From positions 3,478,001-3,542,000 of the forward strand of contig NZ_JAUSVF010000001.1 of assembly GCF_030814475.1 (NCBI RefSeq): a stretch of 64,000 nucleotides of DNA, in the 5' to 3' direction. Shown here one piece after another: positions 27,095-36,335 of the stretch; within the stretch, counting starts at the first letter, position 1; every line of letters begins with the position of its first letter. The position numbers and the translations under genes were made by a program. The notes below the pieces were generated by a model. That model made no database searches. It was not told where the DNA came from and worked only from the letters and a program-made list of their open reading frames with translations. This stretch comes from Pararhizobium capsulatum DSM 1112 (GTDB lineage: Bacteria > Pseudomonadota > Alphaproteobacteria > Rhizobiales > Rhizobiaceae).

Positions 27095-28051
27095 ATGAAC
27101 CACGCATTCTCATTGAAATTCATAGCTGCCGCAACTGTTTCGCTTATCGCACTCGGTGGTTCCTCGGCCTTTGCCGCCGAACCGGAAAACTGTGGCACCG
27201 TGCGCTTCTCCGACGTCGGCTGGACCGACATCACCGCAACGACGGCAACCGTCAGCACCGTTCTGAAGGGCCTCGGCTACCAGACGGAAACGACCGTTCT
27301 TTCCGTGCCTGTCACCTACCAGTCGCTGAAGAACAAGGACATTGACGTCTTCCTCGGCAACTGGATGCCGACCCAGGAAAATGACGTTCGCCCGTTCCTC
27401 GATGACAAGTCGGTCGAATCCTTCGGCCCGAACCTCGAGGGCGCCAAATACACGCTCGCGACCAATACCAAGGGCGCCCAACTTGGCATCAAGGATTTCA
27501 AGGACATTGCCGCGCACAAGGATGATCTGGGCGGCAAGATCTATGGCATCGAGCCGGGCAATGACGGTAACCGCCTGATCATGGACATGGTCGACAAGAA
27601 CACCTTCGACCTTACCGGTTTCGAAGTGGTCGAATCCTCCGAACAGGGCATGCTCGCCGAAGTCGCGCGCGCCGAAAAGGATGGTGGACCGATCGTTTTC
27701 CTCGGCTGGGAACCCCACCCGATGAACGCCAATTTCAAGCTCACCTATCTTTCGGGCGGCGATGACATCTTCGGGCCGAACTTCGGCGGAGCGTCGGTGT
27801 TCACCAACGTGCGCGCGGGCTACATCACGGAGTGCCCGAATGTCGGCAAGCTGCTGACAAACCTCAAGTTCTCGCTCCAGATGGAAAACGAGATCATGGG
27901 CAAGATCTTGAACGAGAGCAAGGACCCGGAAGCTGCAGCCACCGAGTGGCTGAAAGCCAACCCAACCGCTGTCGATCCCTGGCTTGCAGGCGTAACCACC
28001 AAGGACGGCGCCGACGCCGCGAGCGCAGTCAAGACCGCACTCGGCCTCTGA
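27095..28051 (+). CDS. choX: Choline-binding periplasmic protein
   Basis: A 318-residue substrate-binding protein of the choline ABC importer. Signal peptide at about 1-28. The aromatic cage described for ChoX is visible: Trp in DVGWTDI, Trp in LGNWMPTQ, Tyr in GAKYTLA and Trp in FLGWEPHP, with Asn in EPGNDGN contacting the ligand. This favours choline over carnitine or proline betaine. ATG 27095 follows GGGGAACG. It is the first gene of choXWV; the wide gap before choW holds a hairpin that may leave this gene more strongly expressed. Choline taken up can be oxidised to glycine betaine, but the bet genes are not in view. Confidence 0.93.
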   Translation: MNHAFSLKFIAAATVSLIALGGSSAFAAEPENCGTVRFSDVGWTDITATTATVSTVLKGLGYQTETTVLSVPVTYQSLKNKDIDVFLGNWMPTQENDVRPFLDDKSVESFGPNLEGAKYTLATNTKGAQLGIKDFKDIAAHKDDLGGKIYGIEPGNDGNRLIMDMVDKNTFDLTGFEVVESSEQGMLAEVARAEKDGGPIVFLGWEPHPMNANFKLTYLSGGDDIFGPNFGGASVFTNVRAGYITECPNVGKLLTNLKFSLQMENEIMGKILNESKDPEAAATEWLKANPTAVDPWLAGVTTKDGADAASAVKTALGL

Positions 28052-28105
28052 ATAAAATTTGTGCCCGCCTCTAAAAAGGCCGGCCTGACGATCGCAAACG
28101 TACTC

Positions 28106-28130
28106 ATGCGGGCGGCATATCCGCCCGCAT
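28106..28130 (+). other. Hairpin in the choX-choW gap
   Basis: ATGCGGGCGG (28106-28115) pairs with CCGCCCGCAT (28121-28130) around CATAT. No T run follows. Such stems after binding-protein genes often stabilise the upstream mRNA or reduce readthrough into the permease gene. Confidence 0.6.
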
Positions 28131-28221
28131 CCCGACGCGCATCGCATCCCATGTCTGCAGTCCTGTCATTGAGGATTTCGCCTGTAGATGCCCCATCAAC
28201 TTTGAAATCGGGTTTCAATTC

Positions 28222-29097
28222 GTGGATTGGCTGACAACTACCAAGATTCCAATTGGTCCCTGGGCCAAAGCCGTCGTCGATTGGCTGACAACCAACGGTG
28301 AAGGCGTGTTCGACTTCCTGAAAGTCGTGCTGCAGGCCGGCATCAATGCCGTGCTGTTCGTGTTGCAAGGCCCCTATCTCACCAGCCCCGGCGGCAAGCT
28401 GGGATACGCCCTTGCGATGATCCTGCTGATTACCTGCCTCGCCTGGTATTTCCGCCGCTCCATCGGCGTCACGTTGTTTACCTTCTTCGGGCTGCTGCTG
28501 ATCGTTAACCAGGGCTTCTGGAAGGAAACGACTGAAACGCTGGCGCTGGTGCTCGCCGCAACCGGGGTCAGCATGCTGGTCGGCGTACCGCTCGGCATCG
28601 CCGCTGCGCGGCGGCCCTGGTTCTATGCGATATTGCGGCCTGCACTCGACCTGATGCAGACGATCCCCACCTTCGTCTACCTCATTCCGGCGCTGATCTT
28701 GTTTGGCCTTGGCATGGTTCCGGGCCTGATCGCAACGGTGATCTTCGCCATTCCCGCACCAATCCGCCTGACGCGTCTCGGCATCATCTCCACGCCGCCA
28801 TCGCTCGTGGAAGCAGCAGTGTCCTTCGGTGCGACGCCCTCGCAGGTCTTGCGCAAGATCGAACTTCCCTTTGCCATGCCGCAGATCATGGCGGGTCTTA
28901 CCCAGACCATCATGTTGTCGCTGTCGATGGTGGTGATTGCGGCACTGGTGGGTGCCAAGGGCCTCGGCGTGCCGGTCGTGCGCGCACTCAACACCGTCAA
29001 CATCTCGATGGGCTTCGAAGCCGGCCTCTGCATCGTCATTCTCGCGATCATTCTCGATCGTCTTTTCCGGTCTTCCGATGAAGGAGAAGGCGCATGA
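28222..29097 (+). CDS. choW: Choline ABC transporter permease
   Basis: A 291-residue inner-membrane permease of the OpuAB/ProW type. It has about seven hydrophobic helices and the EAA loop that docks the ATPase (VEAAVSFGATPSQVLRKIELP). The GTG start at 28222 gives MDWLTTTKIPIGPW, which fits homologues. The 3' end overlaps choV by four bases (ATGA). Together with ChoX and ChoV it imports choline. Confidence 0.93.
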   Translation: MDWLTTTKIPIGPWAKAVVDWLTTNGEGVFDFLKVVLQAGINAVLFVLQGPYLTSPGGKLGYALAMILLITCLAWYFRRSIGVTLFTFFGLLLIVNQGFWKETTETLALVLAATGVSMLVGVPLGIAAARRPWFYAILRPALDLMQTIPTFVYLIPALILFGLGMVPGLIATVIFAIPAPIRLTRLGIISTPPSLVEAAVSFGATPSQVLRKIELPFAMPQIMAGLTQTIMLSLSMVVIAALVGAKGLGVPVVRALNTVNISMGFEAGLCIVILAIILDRLFRSSDEGEGA

Positions 29098-30140
29098 GCG
29101 ACGCGGTCGTATTCAAGAATGTCGACATCGTCTTCGGCAACAGGCCTGAAACCGCTCTGGCCATGGTCGATCAGGGCAAGACCCGCGACGAGATCGGCGC
29201 TGCGACTGGCCTCGTGCTGGGCGTGGCAGATGCCTCATTGACCATCCATGAGGGCGAAATTCTCGTGCTCATGGGCCTTTCCGGTTCCGGCAAATCCACG
29301 CTTCTGCGTGCGGTGAACGGCCTTGCCCCCGTCGTGCGCGGCAGCGTCGAGGTCAGGACCGGCAATGGTTCGCTCAACCCCTACAAGACGACGACAAAGG
29401 CCCTGCGCGATTTTCGCATGCACACCGTCTCCATGGTGTTCCAGCAGTTCGCACTGCTTCCTTGGCGAACCGTCGCCGACAATGTCGGTTTCGGTCTCGA
29501 GCTTGCCGGTGTGCCGGAAGCTGAGCTGAAGACGCGCGTCGCCGAGCAGCTGGAGCTGGTAAACCTCACGAAATGGGCCGGTCGGCAAGTGAAGGAACTT
29601 TCGGGCGGCATGCAGCAGCGCGTCGGCCTAGCCCGTGCTTTTGCCACCGGCGCACCGATCCTGCTGATGGACGAGCCCTTCTCCGCGCTCGATCCGCTGA
29701 TCCGCACCCGCCTGCAGGACGAACTTCTTGAGTTCCAGCGCCGCCTGAAGAAGACCATCCTCTTCGTCAGCCACGATCTGGATGAGGCCTTCCGCATCGG
29801 CAACCGCATCGCCATCATGGAAGGCGGACGCATCATCCAGTGCGGCACGCCGCAGGAGATCGTCAAGAACCCGGCCAACCAGTATGTCGCCGATTTCGTC
29901 CAGCATATGAACCCGATCACGATGCTGATGGCCATGGACGTGATGCAACCGGGCGTCAGCCGCGATTCCGCCGGCGTCAGTGCTACCGCCAAGCCAACCA
30001 CGCCGCTTGTCGATATCCTCGACGCCATGGCCCGCCAGCCCGGCAGCATCGGCGTGGTGGACAACGGCGCCATCGTCGGCACCATCAGCGCGCAGAACGT
30101 CGTGGAAAGCCTGACGCGGCACAAGAACAGAGACGTGTAG
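29094..30140 (+). CDS. choV: Choline ABC transporter ATPase
   Basis: A 348-residue ATPase of the ProV/OpuAA class. Walker A GLSGSGKSTLL, Q-loop FQQFALLPW, signature ELSGGMQQRVGLAR, Walker B ILLMDEPFSALDP and switch His in FVSHDLDEA. After about residue 280 a shortened CBS-like tail (PLVDILDAMARQPGSIGVVDNGAIVG) may sense ionic strength or nucleotides, as in related osmoregulated transporters. The start overlaps the choW stop. A strong stem lies 43 bases beyond its stop. Confidence 0.93.
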   Translation: MSDAVVFKNVDIVFGNRPETALAMVDQGKTRDEIGAATGLVLGVADASLTIHEGEILVLMGLSGSGKSTLLRAVNGLAPVVRGSVEVRTGNGSLNPYKTTTKALRDFRMHTVSMVFQQFALLPWRTVADNVGFGLELAGVPEAELKTRVAEQLELVNLTKWAGRQVKELSGGMQQRVGLARAFATGAPILLMDEPFSALDPLIRTRLQDELLEFQRRLKKTILFVSHDLDEAFRIGNRIAIMEGGRIIQCGTPQEIVKNPANQYVADFVQHMNPITMLMAMDVMQPGVSRDSAGVSATAKPTTPLVDILDAMARQPGSIGVVDNGAIVGTISAQNVVESLTRHKNRDV

Positions 30141-30182
30141 ATCAGCGTCGAACCGGCAGGTTCCGACAACAACAATTCTAAG

Positions 30183-30230
30183 CTAAAACGCACATCGCCC
30201 GGAGGTCTCTTCCGGGCGGTGCCGTTTTAG
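30183..30230 (+). terminator. Terminator of choXWV
   Basis: CTAAAACG (30183-30190) pairs with CGTTTTAG (30223-30230), and CGCCCGGA (30196-30203) with TCCGGGCG (30211-30218). The outer stem supplies the T-rich side. It also sits right at the next gene's start, so it may limit that gene's translation. Confidence 0.65.
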
Positions 30231-30234
30231 GGAA

Positions 30235-30987
30235 ATGAGGATCATGAACGACAAACCTTCCGTCCTGCGTGAAACCGACGATGAGGCGCGCACGCTTGCC
30301 CGGACCCTGCTGCGCTCGGCGCGAAGTGCGGCTCTCGCCGTTCTGGAACCCGGACAAGACGGTTTCCCATTCGTCAGCCGCGCGCTGGTCGGCACTGATA
30401 TCGATGCGACGCCTGTCATCCTGATCTCGAAGCTTTCGACCCATACGCAGGCGCTGGCCGCCGATAGCCGCTGCTCGCTTCTGGTCGGCGAAATCGGCAA
30501 GGGTGATCCGCTGGCCCATGCACGGCTGACCGTGCAATGCCAGGCAGAGAAGGTCGAACGCGACAATCCGCGTCATTTGCAGCTCCGCGAACGCTTTCTC
30601 CGCCGTCATCCCAAGGCGCAGCTTTATGTCGATTTTCCCGATTTCGCCTTTTTCCGACTCCCCCCTCTCCGCGCCAGCCTGAACGGTGGATTCGGCCGCG
30701 CCTATGTGCTGGAAGGCCATGAACTGATCATCCAATCGCCTGCTATCTACGAGCTTGCCGCCATGGAAGGTCGCGCTATCGGTCATATGAACAGCGATCA
30801 TGCGGACGCCGCCAGCCGCTATGCGCGAACGTTCTGCAAGGCAACGGAAGACGGATGGCGAATCAGTGGCATCGATGCTGCCGGCCTTGATCTTGCGCTC
30901 GCGGACCAGCTGAAACGCCTCGAATTCGACGAACCGCTGCAATCCGCCGCTGAACTGCGCCCGTTGCTCCTCCGGCTTTACGGTTAA
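30235..30987 (+). CDS. HugZ-like heme-utilisation/PNPOx-fold protein
   Basis: A 250-residue protein with two parts. Residues about 15-150 are a split-barrel flavin-reductase-like fold (AALAVLEPGQDGFPFVSRAL, LLVGEIGKGDPLAHARLTV). Residues 165-250 are a DUF2470-type domain (IGHMNSDHADAASRYA). This combination is typical of the HugZ/HutZ group, some of which degrade heme, while others are of unknown function. The GGFGRAYVLEG joint is also family-like. Two starts are possible, ATG 30235 or 30244; neither has ideal ribosome-site spacing. It lies right after the choXWV terminator. Confidence 0.82.
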   Translation: MRIMNDKPSVLRETDDEARTLARTLLRSARSAALAVLEPGQDGFPFVSRALVGTDIDATPVILISKLSTHTQALAADSRCSLLVGEIGKGDPLAHARLTVQCQAEKVERDNPRHLQLRERFLRRHPKAQLYVDFPDFAFFRLPPLRASLNGGFGRAYVLEGHELIIQSPAIYELAAMEGRAIGHMNSDHADAASRYARTFCKATEDGWRISGIDAAGLDLALADQLKRLEFDEPLQSAAELRPLLLRLYG

Positions 30988-31044
30988 CTCGTCTCAGCTA
31001 CCCCTAATTCTCGCACTAGCCCGTTGCCCTTTCATTCATCACGT

Positions 31045-31075
31045 CTAATTATCTCCCGATTATTAGTATGACTAA
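31045..31075. promoter_or_regulatory. Inverted repeats before the NolR-like gene
   Basis: CTAAT (31045-31049) with ATTAG (31062-31066), and overlapping it TTAGT-ATG-ACTAA (31063-31075). NolR binds AT-rich ATTAG-type sites and represses its own gene in Sinorhizobium, so these are likely operator half-sites. Confidence 0.55.
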
Positions 31076-31106
31076 AGCGTGATGAAATCCCACATCGGAG
31101 TGCGCA

Positions 31107-31445
31107 ATGCCTGAAATTTCCTCTGAAACCCATCAGAAAGCCGAGATCGCCGCCGAGTTTTTGTCCGCGATGGCAAATCCGAAGCGTCTGCTGATTCTCA
31201 ATTCGCTGATCAAGGAGGAGATGGCTGTCGGCGCATTGGCCGTTCGGGTCGGCCTGAGCCAGTCGGCGCTTTCGCAGCATCTGTCGAAGTTGCGTGCACA
31301 AAACCTCGTAACCACAAGGCGCGACGCCCAGACCATCTATTATTCCTGCGCGTCCGAGCAGGTGCTGAAGGTTCTGGATACGCTGAAGGACATTTATCGG
31401 AGCGATGAGGAAGACGTTAAGCCGCTCAAGCAGCTTCGCGCTTAA
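31107..31445 (+). CDS. nolR: NolR-like ArsR-family regulator
   Basis: A 112-residue winged-helix DNA-binding protein. SAMANPKRLLILNSLIKEEM and the recognition segment VGLSQSALSQHLSKLRAQNL are close to what I recall of NolR, the rhizobial regulator of nod genes, exopolysaccharide and conjugation. The metal-binding ELCVCDL of true ArsR sensors is absent, so metal is not the signal. No nod genes lie in this window. ATG 31107 has a GGAG in CATCGGAGTGCGC upstream. Its promoter holds ATTAG inverted repeats, consistent with autoregulation. In non-symbiotic relatives the same protein serves general roles. Confidence 0.78.
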   Translation: MPEISSETHQKAEIAAEFLSAMANPKRLLILNSLIKEEMAVGALAVRVGLSQSALSQHLSKLRAQNLVTTRRDAQTIYYSCASEQVLKVLDTLKDIYRSDEEDVKPLKQLRA

Positions 31446-31939
31446 ACGCTTCTCAGTTCCGCCCGATTGGCGGGGCAAATATCATATGTAGACGATGCCT
31501 TTGGGTCGTCTGCACGCCGCCTCCTGTTGCAGATGAACGGATCAGGTCCCCGGACATCCAACATCAGGCGTTTGTCCTGTCGCGCCCGGATAAACGGATC
31601 CGGGCGCGACAGGCAGTGATCACAACCCGGCAGCGACGGCAATATTGCCCTTTATCCGTCACTCACAGGACACACCCGTAATCGCACGACAAGGTTGTGC
31701 CTGGCTTGCCTTTGCCTCCACGGAACGCCGGCATGGTGTAGCTGACGACGATCCGATCCCTGGCTCTGCAGGCAGTCCTCCAAAAGCTTCGAAGAAGCTT
31801 CACCCTTCAGCAACTGCGGAACTGACCAATCTTCGCTCTGTCGATATCGAAGGCCGCGAAAAGCCCGGGTTCGGCATTGCTATGAGCCTTGTCATATAAT
31901 GGCCGAACACCAACCTCGTTCACACGGCGACTGTGTTGC
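31446..31939. other. Non-coding gap with one strong hairpin
   Basis: This 494-base gap holds no convincing gene. The only notable element is a perfect 16-base inverted repeat, CCTGTCGCGCCCGGAT (31576-31591) with its complement (31598-31613), loop AAACGG, without a T run on either side. Short open frames here look like chance reading. Confidence 0.6.
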
Positions 31940-34237
31940 TCATAGCGCATCCGCCAGGAACGAGGCCACATAGACGAGCGGCGCATTCCAGTTGATCGCG
32001 ATCTCATTGCTGCCATAGGCGGCGATATCGTCGACATAGCAGGTCTGTGGCACGCAACCCTGCAAACGGTTGCGGGCAATCTCATCCACCGGTGTGGAGT
32101 TGGGCCCACCGGCCAGAGAGCCGACCGGCGGGTTTGGGAAACTTGCGTCGACTTGATGGGCATACCAGCGGCTATGCTGGTTATGGGGCGAGACGCTGCC
32201 ATAGCCGGTGACATAGGACATGTTCATGGCATTGCGGCCGAGAATGTAATCCATGCTTTCGCGGATACCCTGCAACAGGCCTCGGTCCCCGGAAAGATCG
32301 TATCCCGCAGCCATGACAATCATGTTCTGCAGGATCGCGTGGTTTGAGCCCCAGTCATAGCGGCTTTCGGCCGGACGGTAGATCTGGCCGAAAGGTTCCT
32401 TTTGCTGCAGCTTGAGGAAGTTGCCGGCCGCGGATACCACGCTCTTGCGGATCATCGACAGATCCTTCTTCGGCAGTTTGTCGCCATAGAGCGCCAGATT
32501 GATCCGCCCGAGCGCTGCCGGATTGCGCCAGTGAAAGGCGCCGGCCGGTGAAAAGATCGGACCTGCCCAATAGGGCGAGGCATGAAGCGCCGTCAGATAT
32601 TTCTTCTCGCCCGTGGAGATGAAAAGCTCGGCGGCGGCCCAATACGTCTCGTCGATGACATCGTCGTCGTCATAGTCGCCACCGCCCTGCAAGCCATCGG
32701 ACGTCGGCGCGTAGAGAACAGGGTTGGCGGCAGCAGCCAGCCAGGCCTTCTTCGCGGCTGTTAAAAGCTTCTGGGAAAAGTCATCGTCATAGGCGGCAAA
32801 TAATCGAGCGCCCTGGGCCGCCGTCGCTGCAAAATCCAGCGTCGCGGCAGTGGACGGCCGGTGAAGCGCACGCTCCTGAGCGTCCATATGCGGCAGAAGC
32901 GGAAGAACCGTCCACGCGGTATCATGGACCTTGTGATGAACCATGCCGGCAAGCGGCTGCCCATCCGGCACGATCATCTTCAGCAGAAATTCAAGCTCCC
33001 AGCGTGCCTCGTCGAGAAGATCGGGCACGCCGTTGCCATTCTCCGGTATCCGCGACAGGCTGTCGCTCAACGCTGCCGAGGCTCCGCCGCCGTAGATCAT
33101 GCCGCGCTCGAAGGTGCCAAGCAGTTGCGCCGCCGAGATGGCACCGTTGACCGCGTATTTGCCGTTGTCGCCCGCGTCGTACCACCCTCCCGTCACGTCG
33201 AGCCGATAGCCGCAGTGCCAATCGCCATACAGCGTTTCGGCCGCCGATCCGCTCAGGCATCCGACATCGCTGTCGCCCTTGTTTTCCTCCTGGTTGATAT
33301 GGCCGGCAGGCCGCGCATAGGCAGCACCTGCGATGGCGCCATCGATCTCGATGCCGCTGCGCTGTGGATAGAACCAGGAGAGAGCGTCGATCCTGAGCTT
33401 GGAATAGACATCGCGGCCGATCGAGAACGAAAAGCTGGTCGCGTCGCCAACGACAATCCGGTAGCCTTCGCCGGCCCTGTGGAAGGCGGAAAAATCAGCG
33501 ACATGAGTATCGGCCCCGACTGTCGGATCGAAACCCGCAAGCTTTGTCGTGCCCTCTCCCACCGTAGCGCCGGACGCGTCTATGAGTCTGAAATCCAACG
33601 GCTTCGCGGACGAGGAAATGATGGTAACCCGCTTGGGACCATCCAGAAAATAACCGGATTGATTGACAAGAGGAGGCAGCACCTCAAGCGGGCTGGGTGT
33701 TCCAGACGGCAAAGGGGTGGCCGCCATCGCAGCCGTGGCCGGCTTCGTATCGACCTCCGCCAGCGTCACATCGTCGATGCAGAGATGCCACGGTCCTTGG
33801 GCGCCGCCAAGGTGAAAGACAAGCTGCGCCGGCGCCGCCTCCGTGGCGACGAAAATCGTCGAAATGTCTGTCGGGTCTTCGCCGGCGCGGCCATCGATCC
33901 GAACCTGGGCCGTCCAGGGTTCGGCGGCCCGCTGCACCAGGATCGGGAAGCGATGCTCCTCGCGGCTTTCGGTCTTTATCTTCAGGCGATAGGTCTTGCC
34001 GGGCTTCAAGCTGAGGTCGTTGACGCCCATGAGCCGGTCCCACATCTGCCCGCCCGCAGGAACTGCCGCGCAGAGCTTGCCGTTATCGCGCGAAAGCACG
34101 ACATCGCCACTTCCCCAGAAGCCATCCTTGGCCTGCTCGAAAGCCCCGTCCACGATAGTTTCTTCCGCGCGCGCTTGCACGAGAAGCAGGCCCAGCACAA
34201 CAAGGGCCACGCAGGCCACGCCATTTCGCAAGATCAT
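31940..34237 (-). CDS. Secreted GH9 family cellulase with N-terminal carbohydrate-binding domain
   Basis: A 765-residue exported glycoside hydrolase. Signal peptide (VACVALVVLGLLLVQARAEE), then a beta-rich region resembling a CBM4/9 module (about 23-165, WTAQVRIDGRAGEDPTD), an Ig-like CelD N-domain (about 185-270), and the GH9 catalytic domain to the end. Catalytic-base Asp lies in TGGWYDAGDNGKY; the family signature HNQHSRWYAHQ follows; the acid Glu lies in GSNEIAINWNAP. It would cut beta-1,4-glucan such as plant cellulose or the bacterium's own. ATG 34237 has CAGGAC upstream; the frame continues upstream but lacks a signal. Monocistronic. Confidence 0.93.
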   Translation of the reverse strand: MILRNGVACVALVVLGLLLVQARAEETIVDGAFEQAKDGFWGSGDVVLSRDNGKLCAAVPAGGQMWDRLMGVNDLSLKPGKTYRLKIKTESREEHRFPILVQRAAEPWTAQVRIDGRAGEDPTDISTIFVATEAAPAQLVFHLGGAQGPWHLCIDDVTLAEVDTKPATAAMAATPLPSGTPSPLEVLPPLVNQSGYFLDGPKRVTIISSSAKPLDFRLIDASGATVGEGTTKLAGFDPTVGADTHVADFSAFHRAGEGYRIVVGDATSFSFSIGRDVYSKLRIDALSWFYPQRSGIEIDGAIAGAAYARPAGHINQEENKGDSDVGCLSGSAAETLYGDWHCGYRLDVTGGWYDAGDNGKYAVNGAISAAQLLGTFERGMIYGGGASAALSDSLSRIPENGNGVPDLLDEARWELEFLLKMIVPDGQPLAGMVHHKVHDTAWTVLPLLPHMDAQERALHRPSTAATLDFAATAAQGARLFAAYDDDFSQKLLTAAKKAWLAAAANPVLYAPTSDGLQGGGDYDDDDVIDETYWAAAELFISTGEKKYLTALHASPYWAGPIFSPAGAFHWRNPAALGRINLALYGDKLPKKDLSMIRKSVVSAAGNFLKLQQKEPFGQIYRPAESRYDWGSNHAILQNMIVMAAGYDLSGDRGLLQGIRESMDYILGRNAMNMSYVTGYGSVSPHNQHSRWYAHQVDASFPNPPVGSLAGGPNSTPVDEIARNRLQGCVPQTCYVDDIAAYGSNEIAINWNAPLVYVASFLADAL

Positions 34238-34429
34238 GTCCTGAAGCCGTTTCGGATACGAGCGTCTGCAATCTGCCGCAAACAGGTTAAGCTTCCTCAA
34301 AGACACCGTTTTGAAGCTTATCAATTGACCCAAAACAACCGCTCCAGCCGCATACTTGACGCTCCAAGGCACCCTGATAGTTTGCCCAGTAGGTAAAGAT
34401 TCCCAGCCATTCAGATTGCCCAGAGTTTG

Positions 34430-34530
34430 TCAGGGAAAGTGGAAACCGGTTTTCCCGAAAAGACAAACGAAAACAAAAGAATCTAGAGGATGCCTGGTTC
34501 AATGTGAACCAGGCATCCTCTAAAGCGGAT
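34430..34530. repeat. Rhizobial intergenic mosaic element with an 18-bp perfect hairpin
   Basis: TAGAGGATGCCTGGTTCA (34484-34501) pairs perfectly with 34505-34522 around a 3-base loop. It is preceded by GGAAACCGGTTTTCCCGAAA, a phrase common in rhizobial intergenic repeats. The element lies between the divergent GH9 and adenine deaminase genes. Confidence 0.7.
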
Positions 34531-34577
34531 TTTGGAGGGAAAGCTCTCCACGACCGCGATAGAAAAGGAATCCGTCC

Positions 34578-36275
34578 ATGTCCGAACGTCTCGAACGCCT
34601 GATTGACCAGGGCACGGGCCGCATACCCGCCGATATCGTTCTTAAAGGCGGGCGTTTCTTCGATCTGGCGACCGGGGAGCTCGTCGCCTCCGACATCGCA
34701 ATCTGCGGCGACCGGATCGTCGGGACCTATGGTTCCTATCAGGGCGAAACGGAAATCGACATTTCCGGAAAGATCGTCGTTCCCGGCTTCATCGATACGC
34801 ATCTGCACATCGAATCCTCGCTCGTCACGCCACATGAGTTCGACCGCTGCGTCCTGCCCTATGGCGTGACGACAGTGATCTGCGATCCACACGAAATTGC
34901 CAATGTGCTCGGCACCGGGGGCATCCAGTACTTCCTCGATAGCGCCCTCGAAACCATCATGGATATCCGCGTCCAGCTTTCGAGCTGCGTGCCGGCCACG
35001 CATCTGGAAACCTCCGGCGCCGACTTGCCCATCGAGAAGCTGCTGCCGTTCCGCGATCATGAAAAGGTCATCGGCCTTGCGGAATTCATGAATTTCCCCG
35101 GCGTCATCCACAAGGATCCCGTCTGCCTCGCCAAGCTCGAAGCCTTCCAGGACGGCCATATCGACGGTCACGCGCCGCTGCTGCGCGGCCTTGACCTCAA
35201 CGGCTACCTCTCCGCCGGCATCCGTACTGACCACGAATGCACGACGGCGGAGGAAGCACTCGAAAAGATCCGTAAGGGCATGCATATCCTCGTGCGCGAG
35301 GGCTCGGTATCCAAGGACCTGCATGCGCTGATGCCGATTATCACCGAACGGCTTTCGCCATTCCTTGCGCTCTGCACCGACGACCGCAATCCGCTCGATA
35401 TCGCCGAGGAAGGTCATCTCGACTATATGATCCGCACGGCAATTGCAGCAGGCGTCGCGCCGCTGGCGGTCTATCGCGCGGCCTCCATCTCGGCCGCCCG
35501 CGCCTTCGGCCTCAGGGATCGCGGCCTCGTCGCCCCCGGCTGGCGCGCCGATCTCGTGGTTATCGACAGCCTGGAAAATTGCCGGTCGGAGATGGTCTTC
35601 TCGGGTGGACGACGCGTAACAGACGCGCTCTTTGCCACCCGTCGTCCCGTTGCGCCGGTCGGCCTCGACAGCGTGAAGGCCGGCCATGTCAACGCCGCGG
35701 CGTTCGGCGTGCCCTATACGGAGGGCGAGACTTCGGTCATCGGCGTGCTACCGGGCAAGATCATCACCGAACATCGCCGCTTCAAGCTGCCCGCCGATGG
35801 CAACCAGACGGGCATCGATCTCGGCCGAGATATCATCAAGGTCGCCGTCATCGAGCGACACGGCATCAACGGCAATCATGCCAATGGTTTCGTGCAAGGT
35901 TTCGGCCTGAAGACGGGTGCGATCGCCTCGACAGTCGGTCACGACAGCCACAATATCTGCGTCGTCGGCGTCAACGAGGATGACATGGCGCTTGCCGCCA
36001 ATCGGCTCGGCGAGATCAAGGGCGGCTTCGTCGTCGTCCAGGATGGCAAGGTGACCGGCGAAATCGCGCTGCCCGTCGCAGGATTGATGAGCCTCGAACC
36101 CTACGAGAGCGTGCGCGACACACTGCACCATCTGCGGCAAGCCGCCTTCGCGCTGGGAGCAACCCTGCAGGAACCCTTCCTGCAACTCGCCTTCCTGCCG
36201 CTGCCCGTCATTCCACATCTCAAGATTTCAGACCGCGGACTGGTGGATGTCGATAAGTTCATGCTGATCGGGTGA
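34578..36275 (+). CDS. ade: Adenine deaminase
   Basis: A 565-residue metal-dependent amidohydrolase converting adenine to hypoxanthine and ammonia. Metal ligands are in [15 protein letters not shown], with Glu in [11 protein letters not shown], and further sites in [18 protein letters not shown] and CTDDRNPLD. The C-terminal domain continues to [12 protein letters not shown]. Length and order match the bacterial Ade family. ATG 34578. Hypoxanthine made here can enter the xdhABC route 14 kb away. It is divergent from the cellulase and separated from the following TA pair by 60 bases. Confidence 0.95.
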   Translation: MSERLERLIDQGTGRIPADIVLKGGRFFDLATGELVASDIAICGDRIVGTYGSYQGETEIDISGKIVVPGFIDTHLHIESSLVTPHEFDRCVLPYGVTTVICDPHEIANVLGTGGIQYFLDSALETIMDIRVQLSSCVPATHLETSGADLPIEKLLPFRDHEKVIGLAEFMNFPGVIHKDPVCLAKLEAFQDGHIDGHAPLLRGLDLNGYLSAGIRTDHECTTAEEALEKIRKGMHILVREGSVSKDLHALMPIITERLSPFLALCTDDRNPLDIAEEGHLDYMIRTAIAAGVAPLAVYRAASISAARAFGLRDRGLVAPGWRADLVVIDSLENCRSEMVFSGGRRVTDALFATRRPVAPVGLDSVKAGHVNAAAFGVPYTEGETSVIGVLPGKIITEHRRFKLPADGNQTGIDLGRDIIKVAVIERHGINGNHANGFVQGFGLKTGAIASTVGHDSHNICVVGVNEDDMALAANRLGEIKGGFVVVQDGKVTGEIALPVAGLMSLEPYESVRDTLHHLRQAAFALGATLQEPFLQLAFLPLPVIPHLKISDRGLVDVDKFMLIG

Positions 36276-36335
36276 TACAGTTTCAAGTTGGCTTGCCGGA
36301 TGGCGCCATTTAAGATGACGTTGAAAGGCTGAACC

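Noticed and set aside
31645..31899. An 84-codon frame in the gap before the cellulase
   Set aside because: No ribosome site, no recognisable sequence and low-complexity mixture; I count the region as non-coding.
32861..34396. A 511-codon open frame on the plus strand
   Set aside because: Antisense to the GH9 cellulase, whose domains and catalytic motifs are clear.
34287..35687. A 466-codon open frame on the minus strand
   Set aside because: Antisense to adenine deaminase; no recognisable protein.
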